Assembly: GCA_947492575.1 (NCBI GenBank)
Contig: CANLNK010000006.1
Coordinates: 1-64,000 of the forward strand
Reading direction: 5' to 3'
DNA: 64,000 bases
DNA from: an uncultured Thalassotalea sp.
GTDB lineage: Bacteria; Pseudomonadota; Gammaproteobacteria; Enterobacterales; Alteromonadaceae
The number at the start of each line of letters is the position of its first letter. The first letter of the stretch is position 1. The translations under genes and the position numbers were made by a program. Below, in pieces: positions 44,591-53,963 of the stretch. Under the pieces are notes generated by a model. It was not told where the DNA came from. It saw only the letters and a program-made list of their open reading frames with translations, and did no database searches.

Positions 44591-46257
44591 TACACACCCT
44601 CCTGTGCGATAACATTGTTTACACTTATCGCCGCTTGCTTTTCCGTATTGACGCTATATTTTTTTAGCGCTTTAAGTAGGTATACACCCATCAATAAACA
44701 AGCGATATCGATACCCAAGCTTACTTGATGACCATAGGCAAAGTTAGCGACCATCTCTTTGCCAGACTCAACAAGGTCAATAGGTAGAACAGCCATTAGC
44801 AGTATTGAGGTCGCAACCACTAACTGCCTTGCAAATTTCTTTTCGCATTTTACGATAAACGCACCAAGTAAAATGGCTAACCAACTACCAAAGAACGGCC
44901 ACCAAATTGCTGGCCCAACGTTATCGACAACTATCACATACTTTAGAAATACATTCGATGGAAATAAAAGAATGGTAGCGATAACGATACCACCACAACC
45001 ACCGACAATAAGTCGATTGAAGCGTTGGTAGGTTCTCATACTGTATCTAGGATTAGCCGCATTTACCCCACGCTCCATCCAAAGCATGAGACCGGTCAGA
45101 GGCAGAAGTGCCGTTCCTAAGCCTAAAATCGCCCAAATTAACTTAACGAAGATGCCGCCGAAATTACCAAAATGCAGTGGAAACATAACGTCAAGAATAG
45201 CACCTGTGTAACCGTCTAAACGGGCAAAGTTACTGAAGATGTTTTGGAATTCTGCATCTGCGTTGTATACCGCGGTTTGTGCTGCCACACTCTCACCACC
45301 TCGAACACTCAAGTACATCATTGCACTCTTATCGCCGTACCCCATAATGGTCATGCGATCTACGGTAGTGCCTTCTTCTAGCTTGAATGCATGCTCAAAT
45401 GCCGCTGACACAGACGTCGATTGCGCAATGTTTTGGATAACAGGCTCTTGCACAGCAGTAAAGGTTTCGATGAGCTTATCTTGATCGCCGCCAAAGCTAA
45501 CAAACGCCGCAGCGGGGACTAATACGACAATTGCCAACCCTAAAAATGCGCCGGTAAATGCAATAACTGAATTGAACAACAACCCCCACATGCCGATGGC
45601 CTTGTGCCCATCGTTGAGCATTAAGCTATTATTCTTGCGCGGCCTAAAGGTAAAGAACTGACCAAGAATCTTACGATGGATGAAAATACCTGTAACAATT
45701 GAAAGCATCATCGTTAAGCCAAGCACACCGGTCGTTAACAAGCCAATGGGACGCCCCATGTGAAGGTCAGCATGGAACCCCACGATAAACTCAGACATGT
45801 CATATTGACTGTTAGCGAACAACTCCGACACTAACCCAGATTTTTCTTTGACTAGCTCATAGGTGTTTGGGTCAAACTCAAAAATAGTCGCAACTGCTGG
45901 GTTGCGCTTCGGTGCTTCCCCCTCTGCAACTTTCAGATCTTCAGGTATTGGATCACCGTGATGTGATTCAAACATGATGAACAGACCCGTAGAAGAGCGA
46001 ACCCCTGGTAAAAAGACAATTATCTCTTCTTTGTAATGCTCAGGTACTTTCGTTGAGTATTCTTCAATAAGTTGCTCAATCTTAACGGTATCCACCGGGG
46101 CTAACGCACGAATTTCGGGATTTGCCCATAATTTAATCTCTGGTCGACCGAATACCGATACAGCCCCCGTAAATGCAATGACAAATAGCAAGATCCCCGT
46201 GATAACACCGACCCAGCTGTGAAGCGTATAAAGTTTTTTAATCGTTTTACTTTTCAT
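44590..46257 (-). CDS. PepSY-associated TM protein (PiuB-like iron-uptake reductase)
   Basis: A 555-residue inner-membrane protein of the PepSY-TM family. The first helix has TLHSWVGVITGILLFVIAFTGAVSVF, a large periplasmic PepSY-containing loop follows, then HADLHMGRPIGLLTTGVLGLTMMLSIVTG and a late HFGNFGGIFVKLIWAILGL. Conserved helix histidines fit haem b binding, as proposed for siderophore-iron reductases such as FoxB and FpvG. The length and extra C-terminal helices match PiuB-like members. It is flanked by two small membrane genes and lies downstream of a Fur-type box. Confidence 0.87.
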   Translation of the reverse strand: MKSKTIKKLYTLHSWVGVITGILLFVIAFTGAVSVFGRPEIKLWANPEIRALAPVDTVKIEQLIEEYSTKVPEHYKEEIIVFLPGVRSSTGLFIMFESHHGDPIPEDLKVAEGEAPKRNPAVATIFEFDPNTYELVKEKSGLVSELFANSQYDMSEFIVGFHADLHMGRPIGLLTTGVLGLTMMLSIVTGIFIHRKILGQFFTFRPRKNNSLMLNDGHKAIGMWGLLFNSVIAFTGAFLGLAIVVLVPAAAFVSFGGDQDKLIETFTAVQEPVIQNIAQSTSVSAAFEHAFKLEEGTTVDRMTIMGYGDKSAMMYLSVRGGESVAAQTAVYNADAEFQNIFSNFARLDGYTGAILDVMFPLHFGNFGGIFVKLIWAILGLGTALLPLTGLMLWMERGVNAANPRYSMRTYQRFNRLIVGGCGGIVIATILLFPSNVFLKYVIVVDNVGPAIWWPFFGSWLAILLGAFIVKCEKKFARQLVVATSILLMAVLPIDLVESGKEMVANFAYGHQVSLGIDIACLLMGVYLLKALKKYSVNTEKQAAISVNNVIAQEGV

Positions 46258-46273
46258 ATTTATGCCTAGATCC

Positions 46274-46570
46274 CTAGCCTACTAGCGCCAGATAACAAAG
46301 CCCTGCATGGCTTAGCGAAAGTACCAACATCAATGCCCAAGCGTGCCACGCCTTCTCTGCAAGGTAGCTATAAACACATAATCCGGTCCATATAAACGGA
46401 AACAGTAAAATCGGTACCGCAATTTGATCAGCCGCACTAAACGGCAAGTACGTTGTCATACCAGGAATGAGGATTACGCAGGTAATGAATGCCATCAATA
46501 CCCCGGCAAGATTGCGGGATTTAATTGAGGTAAATACGCTGCGACGCGTCAATGTGTCGCTCTGTTGCAT
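46274..46570 (-). CDS. Small membrane protein heading the PepSY operon (DUF3649-like)
   Basis: A 98-residue product with a polar N-terminus and three membrane segments (about 22-40, 47-66 and 75-97). Small proteins of this kind (DUF3649) regularly precede PepSY-TM genes in iron-uptake clusters; the assignment is by position and appearance. It lies 16 bp ahead of the PepSY gene. A Fur-type box lies 71-89 bp upstream of its start. Confidence 0.7.
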   Translation of the reverse strand: MQQSDTLTRRSVFTSIKSRNLAGVLMAFITCVILIPGMTTYLPFSAADQIAVPILLFPFIWTGLCVYSYLAEKAWHAWALMLVLSLSHAGLCYLALVG

Positions 46571-46640
46571 CTTTTCGTGCCCTTTTCTTTTGGCGTTTGA
46601 AATTAGAAGCCAATGTTACGTTGATATATTTGATAACTCA

Positions 46641-46659
46641 AATAAGAATTGTTTTTATT
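46641..46659. promoter_or_regulatory. Fur-type box between divergent genes
   Basis: AATAAGAATTGTTTTTATT matches 13 of the 16 defined positions of the 19-bp Fur consensus AATGANAATNATTNTCATT. It lies between the PepSY operon and the divergent secreted-protein gene at 46746 and could control both. Confidence 0.5.
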
Positions 46660-46745
46660 TACATGTAAAGTGTGATAAAAATATGACAAAGGGGTTATGG
46701 TAGTAATTCGCCAAAGCCTTAAGTAACACTTTAGGACAGTAACTG

Positions 46746-47240
46746 ATGAAAAAATTAACAATATTAAGCGCCGCAGCACTATTCTCATCCGCATCATTCG
46801 GCCATGCCCACGAAACTCACAACTGGGATGCTTATCAAACACTTGCAGACGACATTAACAACACAGTTTCAACAGCGCCGCTGGAAGATTTAGCAAAAAA
46901 AAGTGAGAAATTAACTGAGCTATCGACCATGCTTCTGCCTGCATTTATGAAAAAGCATGAAATCTGTACTGATTACTTAAAAGCAGCTTTAGCCGCTGCT
47001 GACAGCATGACGTCGCTATCACTTGATGACATCGAAAAAGACTACCACGCAGATGGAAAATTACCGCCAGTAAAATCAGCTTCTTGTTATCACGCAAAAG
47101 ATCTACTCGTTCACCCTGCAACAATGGCTGTTATCGCTAAAACTAAGGCTGACAGTAAAGAGACTCGTGAACAAATTGAACACGAGTTAGAAGAAGTACT
47201 AGAGCACTTTAGCCAAGTAAAAGTAGCGGCAGGCATATAG
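46746..47240 (+). CDS. Secreted helical protein with two Cys, unknown
   Basis: A 164-residue product with a signal peptide (cleavage near SFGHA, about 19-21). The mature part starts with His-rich HAHETHNW, is strongly helical and has two cysteines (KHEICTDY and SASCYHAK) that could pair in the periplasm. No family was recognised. It shares a Fur-type box region with the divergent PepSY operon, which suggests an iron-linked role (inference). The 269 bp after it show no clear terminator. Confidence 0.7.
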   Translation: MKKLTILSAAALFSSASFGHAHETHNWDAYQTLADDINNTVSTAPLEDLAKKSEKLTELSTMLLPAFMKKHEICTDYLKAALAAADSMTSLSLDDIEKDYHADGKLPPVKSASCYHAKDLLVHPATMAVIAKTKADSKETREQIEHELEEVLEHFSQVKVAAGI

Positions 47241-47509
47241 AAATTCTATAGGTTGAAACAGCTTAAGTTACTTACGAAAGTTACTTTGGAGACTTCAACC
47301 TTTATACTGCCGACGATCTACTACGGACTACCGACCAAAAATCATGAACCGCTAATTACGTCCCCTAGTTGGCGGTTTAATTAACCTGCGCCAAGACAGC
47401 ACCGTCAACCTAATATCATTCCGCATAGACAGCGCTTCGCACGCTGTCACATTATTCATTATTTGTACCGCGCAATAGAACGCGTTAAGCGCCAAACGCT
47501 AATGCCGAG

Positions 47510-48631
47510 CTAGCCAAGCTGTGCCGCTTGTGATGGCAATCGTTTTTTGCGGCCTTTGTGTTTTCTAAACCAATAGAAATACAAGCCAGTAAGTGATAGC
47601 CATAGAGGTGTTAATCCCAAGACCGCCCAAATTATTTTGCTTGGCAAACCGGCAAAATAGCCAAAATGTAGTTTTCTGAATGTGTCGACGACAACATTGA
47701 TCGCAGGTGCCGTGCGAATATCATAACTACTCATCAACTCACCTGTATCGCGACTGTAGGTCAGCATACTCGCATATTCACTTGTGAGAGGGTTGCCGGT
47801 TGGCACTTCGCCATAAAATGTGATGTGTAACTCCGGCTCGAATGGGAAAGTCATGTAAGTCGGGCGATAATTATCTAAATCAGTCTCTGTGCGATCTAGT
47901 AGATGCTGAAAATCTACATTGTCGCTGTATAGTGCTCGAGTTATCAGTGGGTGCGGCTCTGAGTGCTCTTCAATTTCGTGCACTACCGCATAGATATTAA
48001 AATAGGCACCTGTCAGGGCAACGATGAGTATTACTGGCGAGGATACGATACCAAAGAGTTTGTGAACATCACTAAAGAACACACGTTTAGCGGCGCCAAA
48101 GCGCAACGTAAAGAGCTTTTTCCAAAATTGCTTATGTAAAATAATGCCACTAACACCAAGGAAAAAGAGAATAATCGACATCACTGCGCCAATAACAGTG
48201 CCAGTGAAATCCAATAAAAACGTGTAATGCAATGAAAGCAACCAATCTGTAAAGTCATGAACAACAGTAACAGGTGCTGACAATAGCTCCCCAGTATATT
48301 GATTAATATACAGTTTGTGCCAATACCCTGTCGTTTTCTCTATTACATAAGCGGTATCAGCCCTAGCCATTTCTTGCTCCGGAGCCCCGTCAAAGATTTC
48401 CCAGCTACCCATTAAAAATCCTGGGTGCTTAGCTTCAATATTTTCAATCAATTCGTTGAAATTCAAACGCGGGGTTTGCTCTGTGAACTCCACCTGCATA
48501 TGTGCCGGCATTAGCCAAGTATCAATCTCAACTTTAAAAACCAATATACTGCCAGTAACGGCGATAATCATGATGGGGATCAGCGCTATCAATGCGCTAA
48601 TCGAATGCCACTTAAATAACGTTTTTCTCAT
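47510..48631 (-). CDS. PepSY-TM protein, likely siderophore-iron reductase
   Basis: A 373-residue inner-membrane protein with four membrane segments and a PepSY-type periplasmic loop. Motifs are FKWHSISALIALIPIMIIAVTGSIL, VVHDFTDWLLSLHYTFLLDFTGTVIGAV, SDVHKLFGIVSSPVILIVALTGA and RKLHFGYFAGLPSKIIWAVLGLTPLWLSLTG. The helix histidines fit haem b. ATG 48631 has AAGGG 6 nt upstream. It lies 67 bp downstream of the siderophore receptor gene and probably acts with it. Confidence 0.88.
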   Translation of the reverse strand: MRKTLFKWHSISALIALIPIMIIAVTGSILVFKVEIDTWLMPAHMQVEFTEQTPRLNFNELIENIEAKHPGFLMGSWEIFDGAPEQEMARADTAYVIEKTTGYWHKLYINQYTGELLSAPVTVVHDFTDWLLSLHYTFLLDFTGTVIGAVMSIILFFLGVSGIILHKQFWKKLFTLRFGAAKRVFFSDVHKLFGIVSSPVILIVALTGAYFNIYAVVHEIEEHSEPHPLITRALYSDNVDFQHLLDRTETDLDNYRPTYMTFPFEPELHITFYGEVPTGNPLTSEYASMLTYSRDTGELMSSYDIRTAPAINVVVDTFRKLHFGYFAGLPSKIIWAVLGLTPLWLSLTGLYFYWFRKHKGRKKRLPSQAAQLG

Positions 48632-48698
48632 TATGTGCCCTTTTATAAACAGCAAAACACCGCCTAAGCGATGTTTTGCAATTTGATTAACGAGGTCG

Positions 48699-50828
48699 CT
48701 ATAGTGACCAATTAAATGTCAATGAGTAGTTGGCTGGAGCGCCGTAGTAACCTTGTGCCCAATAAAGGCTAGTAAGGTACTTTTCATCGGTAACATTGTT
48801 TGCGTTTAAGGTTAACGACATGTTTTCATCAATCTCGTAACGCACCATAAGATCTACGATGGCATAGGAGTCTTGCTTAGTGACAATCTCTTCACCTTCA
48901 TTCGCAAAGCCAGCGCCAACAACGCCTTGGTTGCGAGAGATGTCATCTTGCCAACGGGTGTTCATGCCCACAGTTAGACCTTCAACTTGAGGTACTCTGT
49001 AAGTTGCAGCAAATTTGAACAGCATTTCAGGCGTATAATTGGCAATGTTCTCATCACCAGACTTAGGTACATCGATATCAAAACTAGTAAAACCGACGCT
49101 TGTTTGTAAGCCTGGCAATACCTCACCAGCAATGTCGATTTCAAAACCAGAAGAGCTTACACCGTCATTAGCAATATAGCGCTTTTGCTCTGGTGGTAAG
49201 TCAGCTGTAGCAGGGTCTTCAGTGGCTATGTTATTTTGTTCAACATCAAAGTAGGCAGCTGTTACGAGTAACTTGTCGTCAAATAAGGTCGTTTTAATAC
49301 CAACTTCCTTACTCTCGCCCGTGATTGGATCTAGTCCTTGATCTTTCGCATCAGTTTCTGTTTGCGCAACAAATGTTTCCGTATAGCTCGCATAAGCTAC
49401 TGTGCTATCAGTAATGTTGTATACCGCACCTAGGTATGGAATAAAGTCGTCATAACTGTCGTTTAAGTTTGCACCGTATGCTTCACCTTTCGACTCCCAT
49501 TCGTTCTGACGGCCACCCGTTAAGAGGTATAGCTCGTCAGTAACACTGAAACGCGCAGTAAAGTAGAATGATGTTTGTTCTACATCGCGGTCTGAGCCAG
49601 TCAAACCATCAGCAAAAACTGGCTTAGGCGTATTACCATTCCATTCAGTCAACGGTGGCATAACAGGGAAACCAGCACCAGTGGTGTAGTCGTATAGTGA
49701 AACTTCTTCCCCTTCCATTGATGAGTGGTTTGCACCAACAACAAACTCGTGGTTTCGGCCAAACGCGTCAAAGTCGCCTGTTAAATAAAGGTCGTATAAA
49801 TCATGCTCGTCGTCGTTATCGTATTCACTTGCGTAGCCGAACAAACCGAGCTCTGTCGTTTTATCTGGGGTACCGTAAACGTAGAACAGCTCAGTATCTT
49901 CGTCAGTTGTCTTGCGCGAGTATGTACCACGTAAGTTCCAACCATTATCGAAGTTATGACTCAACTCAATCACGGTATTTTGTTTTTTAACATCCCAGTT
50001 CGACCAGTCGGCAGACGTATTTGTGCTGACGTCATAGTCTGTTGCAGAGCCGTCAGTGTAAAACAATGGATTTGCACCCCAGTTGTTGCCAGTCGCTTGG
50101 CTATCATTAACCACATGGCTAATTGAAAGCTCTGTACTTTCCGAGAATTTGTGCTGCAAGAATACGTAGTAGATGTTTTTCGCCGTTTCATAGCGGTCTA
50201 AGTAAGACTCGGCATCTTCGGTAACGACAACAGCGCGGGCTGCCGTGCTATCGCTGAAGTTATATGTTGCGTCTAGCTCAAAGCGTTTCTTATTCCAACT
50301 ACCAAGCTGTGCACTAACATTGAAATCGTTCTCAGCAGTTGGGCGCTTGCGAATAAAGTTAATCGTAGCCGACGGGTTACCTACACCTGTCATCAAGCCA
50401 TTGGCGCCTCGAATAACTTCGATACGATCATATACAGATGTATCTTCGTCAGCGTGATTGTTACCCGATGTCAACGGTAAACCAACACCATCAACTTGGA
50501 AGTTCGTGATATCAAAACCACGAGCGGTATAGTAGGTACGGTCGGTTTCTATACGCTCTACGTTTACGCCTGTTGCAGTATCGAGTACCGCATCGATATC
50601 ATTAAGTTGATAATCACTCATTTGGCTGTCAGTAATAACTGATACCGATTGCGGAATATCAATGATATCCAGTTCAAGGCGCGATGCACCGCTTGCACTG
50701 TGTGCATTGTAACCTTGAAGGTAGCTACCTTTTACTTCGATAACTTCCATGTCTTTATTGTCATCAGCATAAGCTAACGATGAAATAGAGAGCGCAATCG
50801 CCAACGAAGATAGTTTGAATTTATTCAC
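48699..50828 (-). CDS. TonB-dependent siderophore receptor
   Basis: A 709-residue outer-membrane receptor with a signal peptide ending LAYA (about 21) and a TonB-box-like VIEVKG. The plug domain has IDIPQSVSVITDSQM and YDRIEVIRGANGLMTGVGNPSATINFIRKRP, typical of the FhuE/FpvA-type ferric siderophore family. The C-terminal strand ends in YSLTFNWSL. A perfect Fur box lies about 165 bp upstream of its ATG. The PepSY-TM gene that follows is the likely partner for iron release. The ligand is unknown. Confidence 0.94.
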   Translation of the reverse strand: MNKFKLSSLAIALSISSLAYADDNKDMEVIEVKGSYLQGYNAHSASGASRLELDIIDIPQSVSVITDSQMSDYQLNDIDAVLDTATGVNVERIETDRTYYTARGFDITNFQVDGVGLPLTSGNNHADEDTSVYDRIEVIRGANGLMTGVGNPSATINFIRKRPTAENDFNVSAQLGSWNKKRFELDATYNFSDSTAARAVVVTEDAESYLDRYETAKNIYYVFLQHKFSESTELSISHVVNDSQATGNNWGANPLFYTDGSATDYDVSTNTSADWSNWDVKKQNTVIELSHNFDNGWNLRGTYSRKTTDEDTELFYVYGTPDKTTELGLFGYASEYDNDDEHDLYDLYLTGDFDAFGRNHEFVVGANHSSMEGEEVSLYDYTTGAGFPVMPPLTEWNGNTPKPVFADGLTGSDRDVEQTSFYFTARFSVTDELYLLTGGRQNEWESKGEAYGANLNDSYDDFIPYLGAVYNITDSTVAYASYTETFVAQTETDAKDQGLDPITGESKEVGIKTTLFDDKLLVTAAYFDVEQNNIATEDPATADLPPEQKRYIANDGVSSSGFEIDIAGEVLPGLQTSVGFTSFDIDVPKSGDENIANYTPEMLFKFAATYRVPQVEGLTVGMNTRWQDDISRNQGVVGAGFANEGEEIVTKQDSYAIVDLMVRYEIDENMSLTLNANNVTDEKYLTSLYWAQGYYGAPANYSLTFNWSL

Positions 50829-50990
50829 ATTTTTACCTTAGTGTTATTTTTATTTCAAAGAACAAAGTGCTAACCAAGATCAGGCCAACTTGGCTTAAAC
50901 ATTTGTTTAGCAATAATTTTTTATATCCGTAACGACTCGGTAGCGCTGTGAAAGAGAGACAGAAAACGCTTCCATTCATCACGTATCGAT

Positions 50991-51009
50991 AATGATAATA
51001 ATTATCATT
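50991..51009. promoter_or_regulatory. Perfect Fur box upstream of the siderophore receptor
   Basis: AATGATAATAATTATCATT is an exact 19-bp palindrome and fits every defined position of the Fur consensus. It lies between the receptor start and the end of the Ni-SOD/manganese operon, so it gives the receptor its own iron-controlled promoter. Confidence 0.92.
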
Positions 51010-51117
51010 TGGATTGTAAACACCAGTTTCATTTAAAGATAGGTATAATGAAGTATTGTTTGTTTTCTCTAGGAGATAAAATGCGGGCGATTTAAAATCT
51101 TGGGCTTGGCTGAACGA

Positions 51118-52371
51118 TTATTCGAACAGCCAAAAGTAAGCATACGCAGTGATAAGCGCAGGAATAGAGGAATAACAAGTGGCAACTAAAGCAACTTTCG
51201 GAGACAAAGCGATTGCCGGAAACAATGCATCACCATCATTACTGATGGCATTACCTATTTGCGCCGAAAGCGGTACAGACCCTGTTAAATATAGACTGGT
51301 GACGATAATCTGTGGTCCACAACCTGGTATCATACCTATAACAACAGCCACCATCGGCGCTAGCACAATGTAGCGGTTAATCATCGCTGCCAGATCAATA
51401 TTGCTGTAGTGATTAAAAAGTCCAAACAAAAGAAAAGCAGCGACAACCCAACTAGTGACGAAGTTAGTATCCAACGCGACTTTTTGAAATGCCTTGTCTT
51501 GACGCGCTTTTTTGTCTTCCGCTACCAAAGATTCATAATTAGTCACTTCTCTAGTTAACGCCCACAAAACAATAAAAGTGAACGCTAGGCCAGCTCCAAG
51601 ATATTGTAGCTGACTATCGGTTAGCGAGAAGAAAGCTGCAGCATCTATTTGCCCAGCAAAAAGCAAACCGACAAAAACACCAGGTATCATTAGCCATTGC
51701 CAAAGCACGCCCTGCACTTTCATTTGAATCGGGGTTCGTATTTTGTACTTCGCCTCTCCGTCAGCTTCAGGCTTTATTTGTTTTTTTGCACAAGCTTGTG
51801 AAAACGTGTCGGCGCTGTCTACATTCGTATTTCTTAAGAAACTTTGACCGTGTATCGCATTAACAAAGCTGCCTGAAACGATACCCACAACAAAGCACAG
51901 AATAAGCACCCCCCCTCCCGTTAAAGGCTCTGCTGCTAATAACAGGAAAGCCGCATCGCCCATGGTCGCTGTTAGCACAGCCACGACTGCCCCAAAACGC
52001 ATTTTGCCACTGACAAACTGGGTTATGACAACAATTGCGCCACCGCAACCTGGCAGCATTCCCATAGCGCTTGCGACAATAATTTGTTTGAGTGAATTCG
52101 TTTCACCTTGTTGATTGGTGTATAGACGACTGATGTTGTCAGCAAAAAGGTGATAGACCATCAGTGTCATCGCAACGAATACAGATACCTGCCAGAATGC
52201 ATCGGCGAGCGAAGAAACGACTATGTCCCGTATCTCGGGTTGCACAAACAAAACAGCGAGTAAAACAGGAAGCAGCATACGACGATAACCAGGCATTGAC
52301 AGTGTAAATTTCGCAAATCGTGCTTTTACTTGCTCAATCAAACTTGTGAATTGAAGTAAGGTTGGCGTCAT
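51118..52371 (-). CDS. Putative manganese transporter (DUF2899/ArsP_2-like)
   Basis: A 417-residue membrane protein with about ten helices in two homologous halves. The paired motifs MLPGCGGAIVVITQF, TATMGDAAFLLLA and MIPGCGPQIIVTSLY, NAISNDGDALFPAIALSP identify the family annotated as putative manganese transporter. The evidence for manganese comes from family annotation, not from this sequence. It starts 9 bp after sodX and is the last gene of the Ni-SOD run. Confidence 0.85.
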   Translation of the reverse strand: MTPTLLQFTSLIEQVKARFAKFTLSMPGYRRMLLPVLLAVLFVQPEIRDIVVSSLADAFWQVSVFVAMTLMVYHLFADNISRLYTNQQGETNSLKQIIVASAMGMLPGCGGAIVVITQFVSGKMRFGAVVAVLTATMGDAAFLLLAAEPLTGGGVLILCFVVGIVSGSFVNAIHGQSFLRNTNVDSADTFSQACAKKQIKPEADGEAKYKIRTPIQMKVQGVLWQWLMIPGVFVGLLFAGQIDAAAFFSLTDSQLQYLGAGLAFTFIVLWALTREVTNYESLVAEDKKARQDKAFQKVALDTNFVTSWVVAAFLLFGLFNHYSNIDLAAMINRYIVLAPMVAVVIGMIPGCGPQIIVTSLYLTGSVPLSAQIGNAISNDGDALFPAIALSPKVALVATCYSSIPALITAYAYFWLFE

Positions 52372-52379
52372 GCTTACAC

Positions 52380-52676
52380 CTAGTTTGGTTTGAAGATTCG
52401 GATAACGCGACCTAACACTTGCTCTTTACTGACGGGTCCCAATCGTTCAACGGGCAAACTTTCTTCGTTCTCTCCCTTAGACCAGATCAATCCATTGCGG
52501 TCGATGCATGCTACGGTTTTTACAATCACGCCGTATGTCGGGTGCTGTATAACCAAGCGCTGCCCTTCTTTGATCGGGAAAATACTGAGCCACTTGGTTG
52601 CCAGAACAAAACAACCAGGAGGAATAACGGGCGCCATACTTTGCCCTTTAACCTTCCAGATTTTCATACCTAACAT
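52380..52676 (-). CDS. sodX: Ni-SOD maturation protease SodX (S26 peptidase)
   Basis: A 98-residue signal-peptidase-like serine protease. KVKGQSMAPVIPPG gives the nucleophile Ser13, and GVIVKTVACID gives the general-base Lys53 of the Ser/Lys dyad. Such short S26 enzymes next to sodN remove the Ni-SOD propeptide so that the new N-terminal His can bind nickel. The start at 52676 keeps it 29 bp clear of sodN; the frame remains open upstream inside sodN. Confidence 0.87.
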   Translation of the reverse strand: MLGMKIWKVKGQSMAPVIPPGCFVLATKWLSIFPIKEGQRLVIQHPTYGVIVKTVACIDRNGLIWSKGENEESLPVERLGPVSKEQVLGRVIRIFKPN

Positions 52677-52705
52677 TGCGTAAAATCCACTATTTTGTGT
52701 GCGCA

Positions 52706-53209
52706 CTATGGCTTTAAGTCGGGGTAAACTACAGTTTCTGCCGGCGGATAAGGGCAAGTCGCTCGAAATACCGCAACTCCTTTGGTTTGCCAGAAAATTT
52801 CCGCAAACGTGTTCACTTTCTCAAGCAATGCAATGGTCGCAGCTCTGTCGATATGTTGTTTGGCGAAAGACGCTGCTAGCATGATTTCATGCACGAGCTC
52901 ATGCAACACTGGATGATTCTCAAGTTGAGGTTTCTTAATGTAGTCACCCCAGATAACACGTATTTCTTCTTTAACTTTTTTACCGTGCTCTTCTTTTTCG
53001 CTTACAAGGCGATTAAATGTTGCTTGTTGCTCAAAAGACAAAGTATCGTGCGCCTTTAATTCTTCCAATAAATCAACCATACGAATCATTGTTAGCACAG
53101 CGATTTGCGCACTACTGGGATCGTAGATTTTGCATGGAATATCGCAATGTGCTGACGCTTGGTCAAACGGCTGTTTAGCATCTAATTTTTCTAAAAGCTC
53201 AAAAATCAT
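52706..53209 (-). CDS. sodN: Nickel superoxide dismutase
   Basis: A 167-residue Ni-SOD precursor. A 20-residue propeptide (MIFELLEKLDAKQPFDQASA) is followed by HCDIPCKIYDP, the nickel hook, whose mature His1, Cys2 and Cys6 are the metal ligands. The rest is the four-helix bundle with HGKKVKEEIRVIWGDYIKKPQLE and CPYPP near the end. ATG 53209 has AGAGAGGAA upstream; the frame extends six codons further but without a ribosome site. It removes superoxide without iron or manganese. The propeptide processing enzyme is encoded next to it. Confidence 0.95.
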   Translation of the reverse strand: MIFELLEKLDAKQPFDQASAHCDIPCKIYDPSSAQIAVLTMIRMVDLLEELKAHDTLSFEQQATFNRLVSEKEEHGKKVKEEIRVIWGDYIKKPQLENHPVLHELVHEIMLAASFAKQHIDRAATIALLEKVNTFAEIFWQTKGVAVFRATCPYPPAETVVYPDLKP

Positions 53210-53272
53210 GTTTCCTCTCTTCGCCACCGGTTTAAGTCTGTAGCGCTAAAATCCTAGCTAAAATATTTCAAA

Positions 53273-53470
53273 TTAATCTTGGTGGTTGTTTTTCTGCTGT
53301 GCTTTCTGTTTCAACATGTAAGCGCGAAATGCTAATGCACCAATAAACAGCGGAGCTAGCCACAATAAATGAACTAAGGCAGCCATCGGCGAACCGTGAT
53401 CATGACCTGGGTGTGCATATGTCGCGAACGACATCATCAATAATAAAATACTAAAACTAAGTCGTAACAT
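53273..53470 (-). CDS. His-rich small membrane protein of the Ni-SOD operon
   Basis: A 65-residue product with a signal or first helix (1-19), a metal-binding-looking HPGHDHG at the mature N-terminus, a second membrane helix (about 30-51) and a basic tail. The HPGHDHG motif also occurs at the mature start of HupE-type nickel/cobalt permeases, but this protein is far too short for one. It lies between the TPR-like gene and sodN, and may bind nickel or copper in the periplasm (inference). Confidence 0.72.
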   Translation of the reverse strand: MLRLSFSILLLMMSFATYAHPGHDHGSPMAALVHLLWLAPLFIGALAFRAYMLKQKAQQKNNHQD

Positions 53471-53517
53471 GGTTGTCTATCTCCTTTATCATTAGTGAAT
53501 ACATCTAACGGCTATCG

Positions 53518-53952
53518 TTAGTGAATCGTTTTTTCATCGTGGTCAATCAACTGCTGAAGTGAGGTAAATTTTTGAAGGCAGTCTTCGCATATGGGGTGTT
53601 TTTTCGCGAATGATAAAATCGCTGGCAGCGTTAAACTTAAGCCTTTAAACGCAATTAATTTAACGTCTTCATTGTCGACATCAGCATGGGAAACATCCAG
53701 TAAGTACTCATGAGGCACCATGACAAAACGCAACGCTAAATCAATGTTCTGCATTTGTTCATATAACGAAGATAAATTATGGCAAGCACAAATCCATGCC
53801 ATTAAAGTTTGCGAACATAGTGGGTTCGCTCGATAAGAAAATGCCAGTAAGTCGTATGCCTCACTGTAATAAAACTCTGCCTGATTCCAACGTTGCTCGT
53901 GAAAGCAATCGTTGCCTTGCTTAAGCAAGTCTTGCCATTGATGTTCTTGCAT
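53518..53952 (-). CDS. TPR-like cytoplasmic protein in the Ni-SOD operon
   Basis: A 144-residue helical protein without signal peptide. The N-terminal part (KQGNDCFHEQRWNQAEFYYSEAYDLL) and the next helices (WICACHNLSSLYEQMQNIDLALRF) read as tetratricopeptide-type repeats. A CEDC pair (about 121-124) and several other cysteines could bind metal. It begins 12 bp after the pseudoazurin gene. Its function is unknown; a chaperone role for the operon's metalloproteins is possible (inference). Confidence 0.72.
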   Translation of the reverse strand: MQEHQWQDLLKQGNDCFHEQRWNQAEFYYSEAYDLLAFSYRANPLCSQTLMAWICACHNLSSLYEQMQNIDLALRFVMVPHEYLLDVSHADVDNEDVKLIAFKGLSLTLPAILSFAKKHPICEDCLQKFTSLQQLIDHDEKTIH

Positions 53953-53963
53953 AAAACCTCTAC

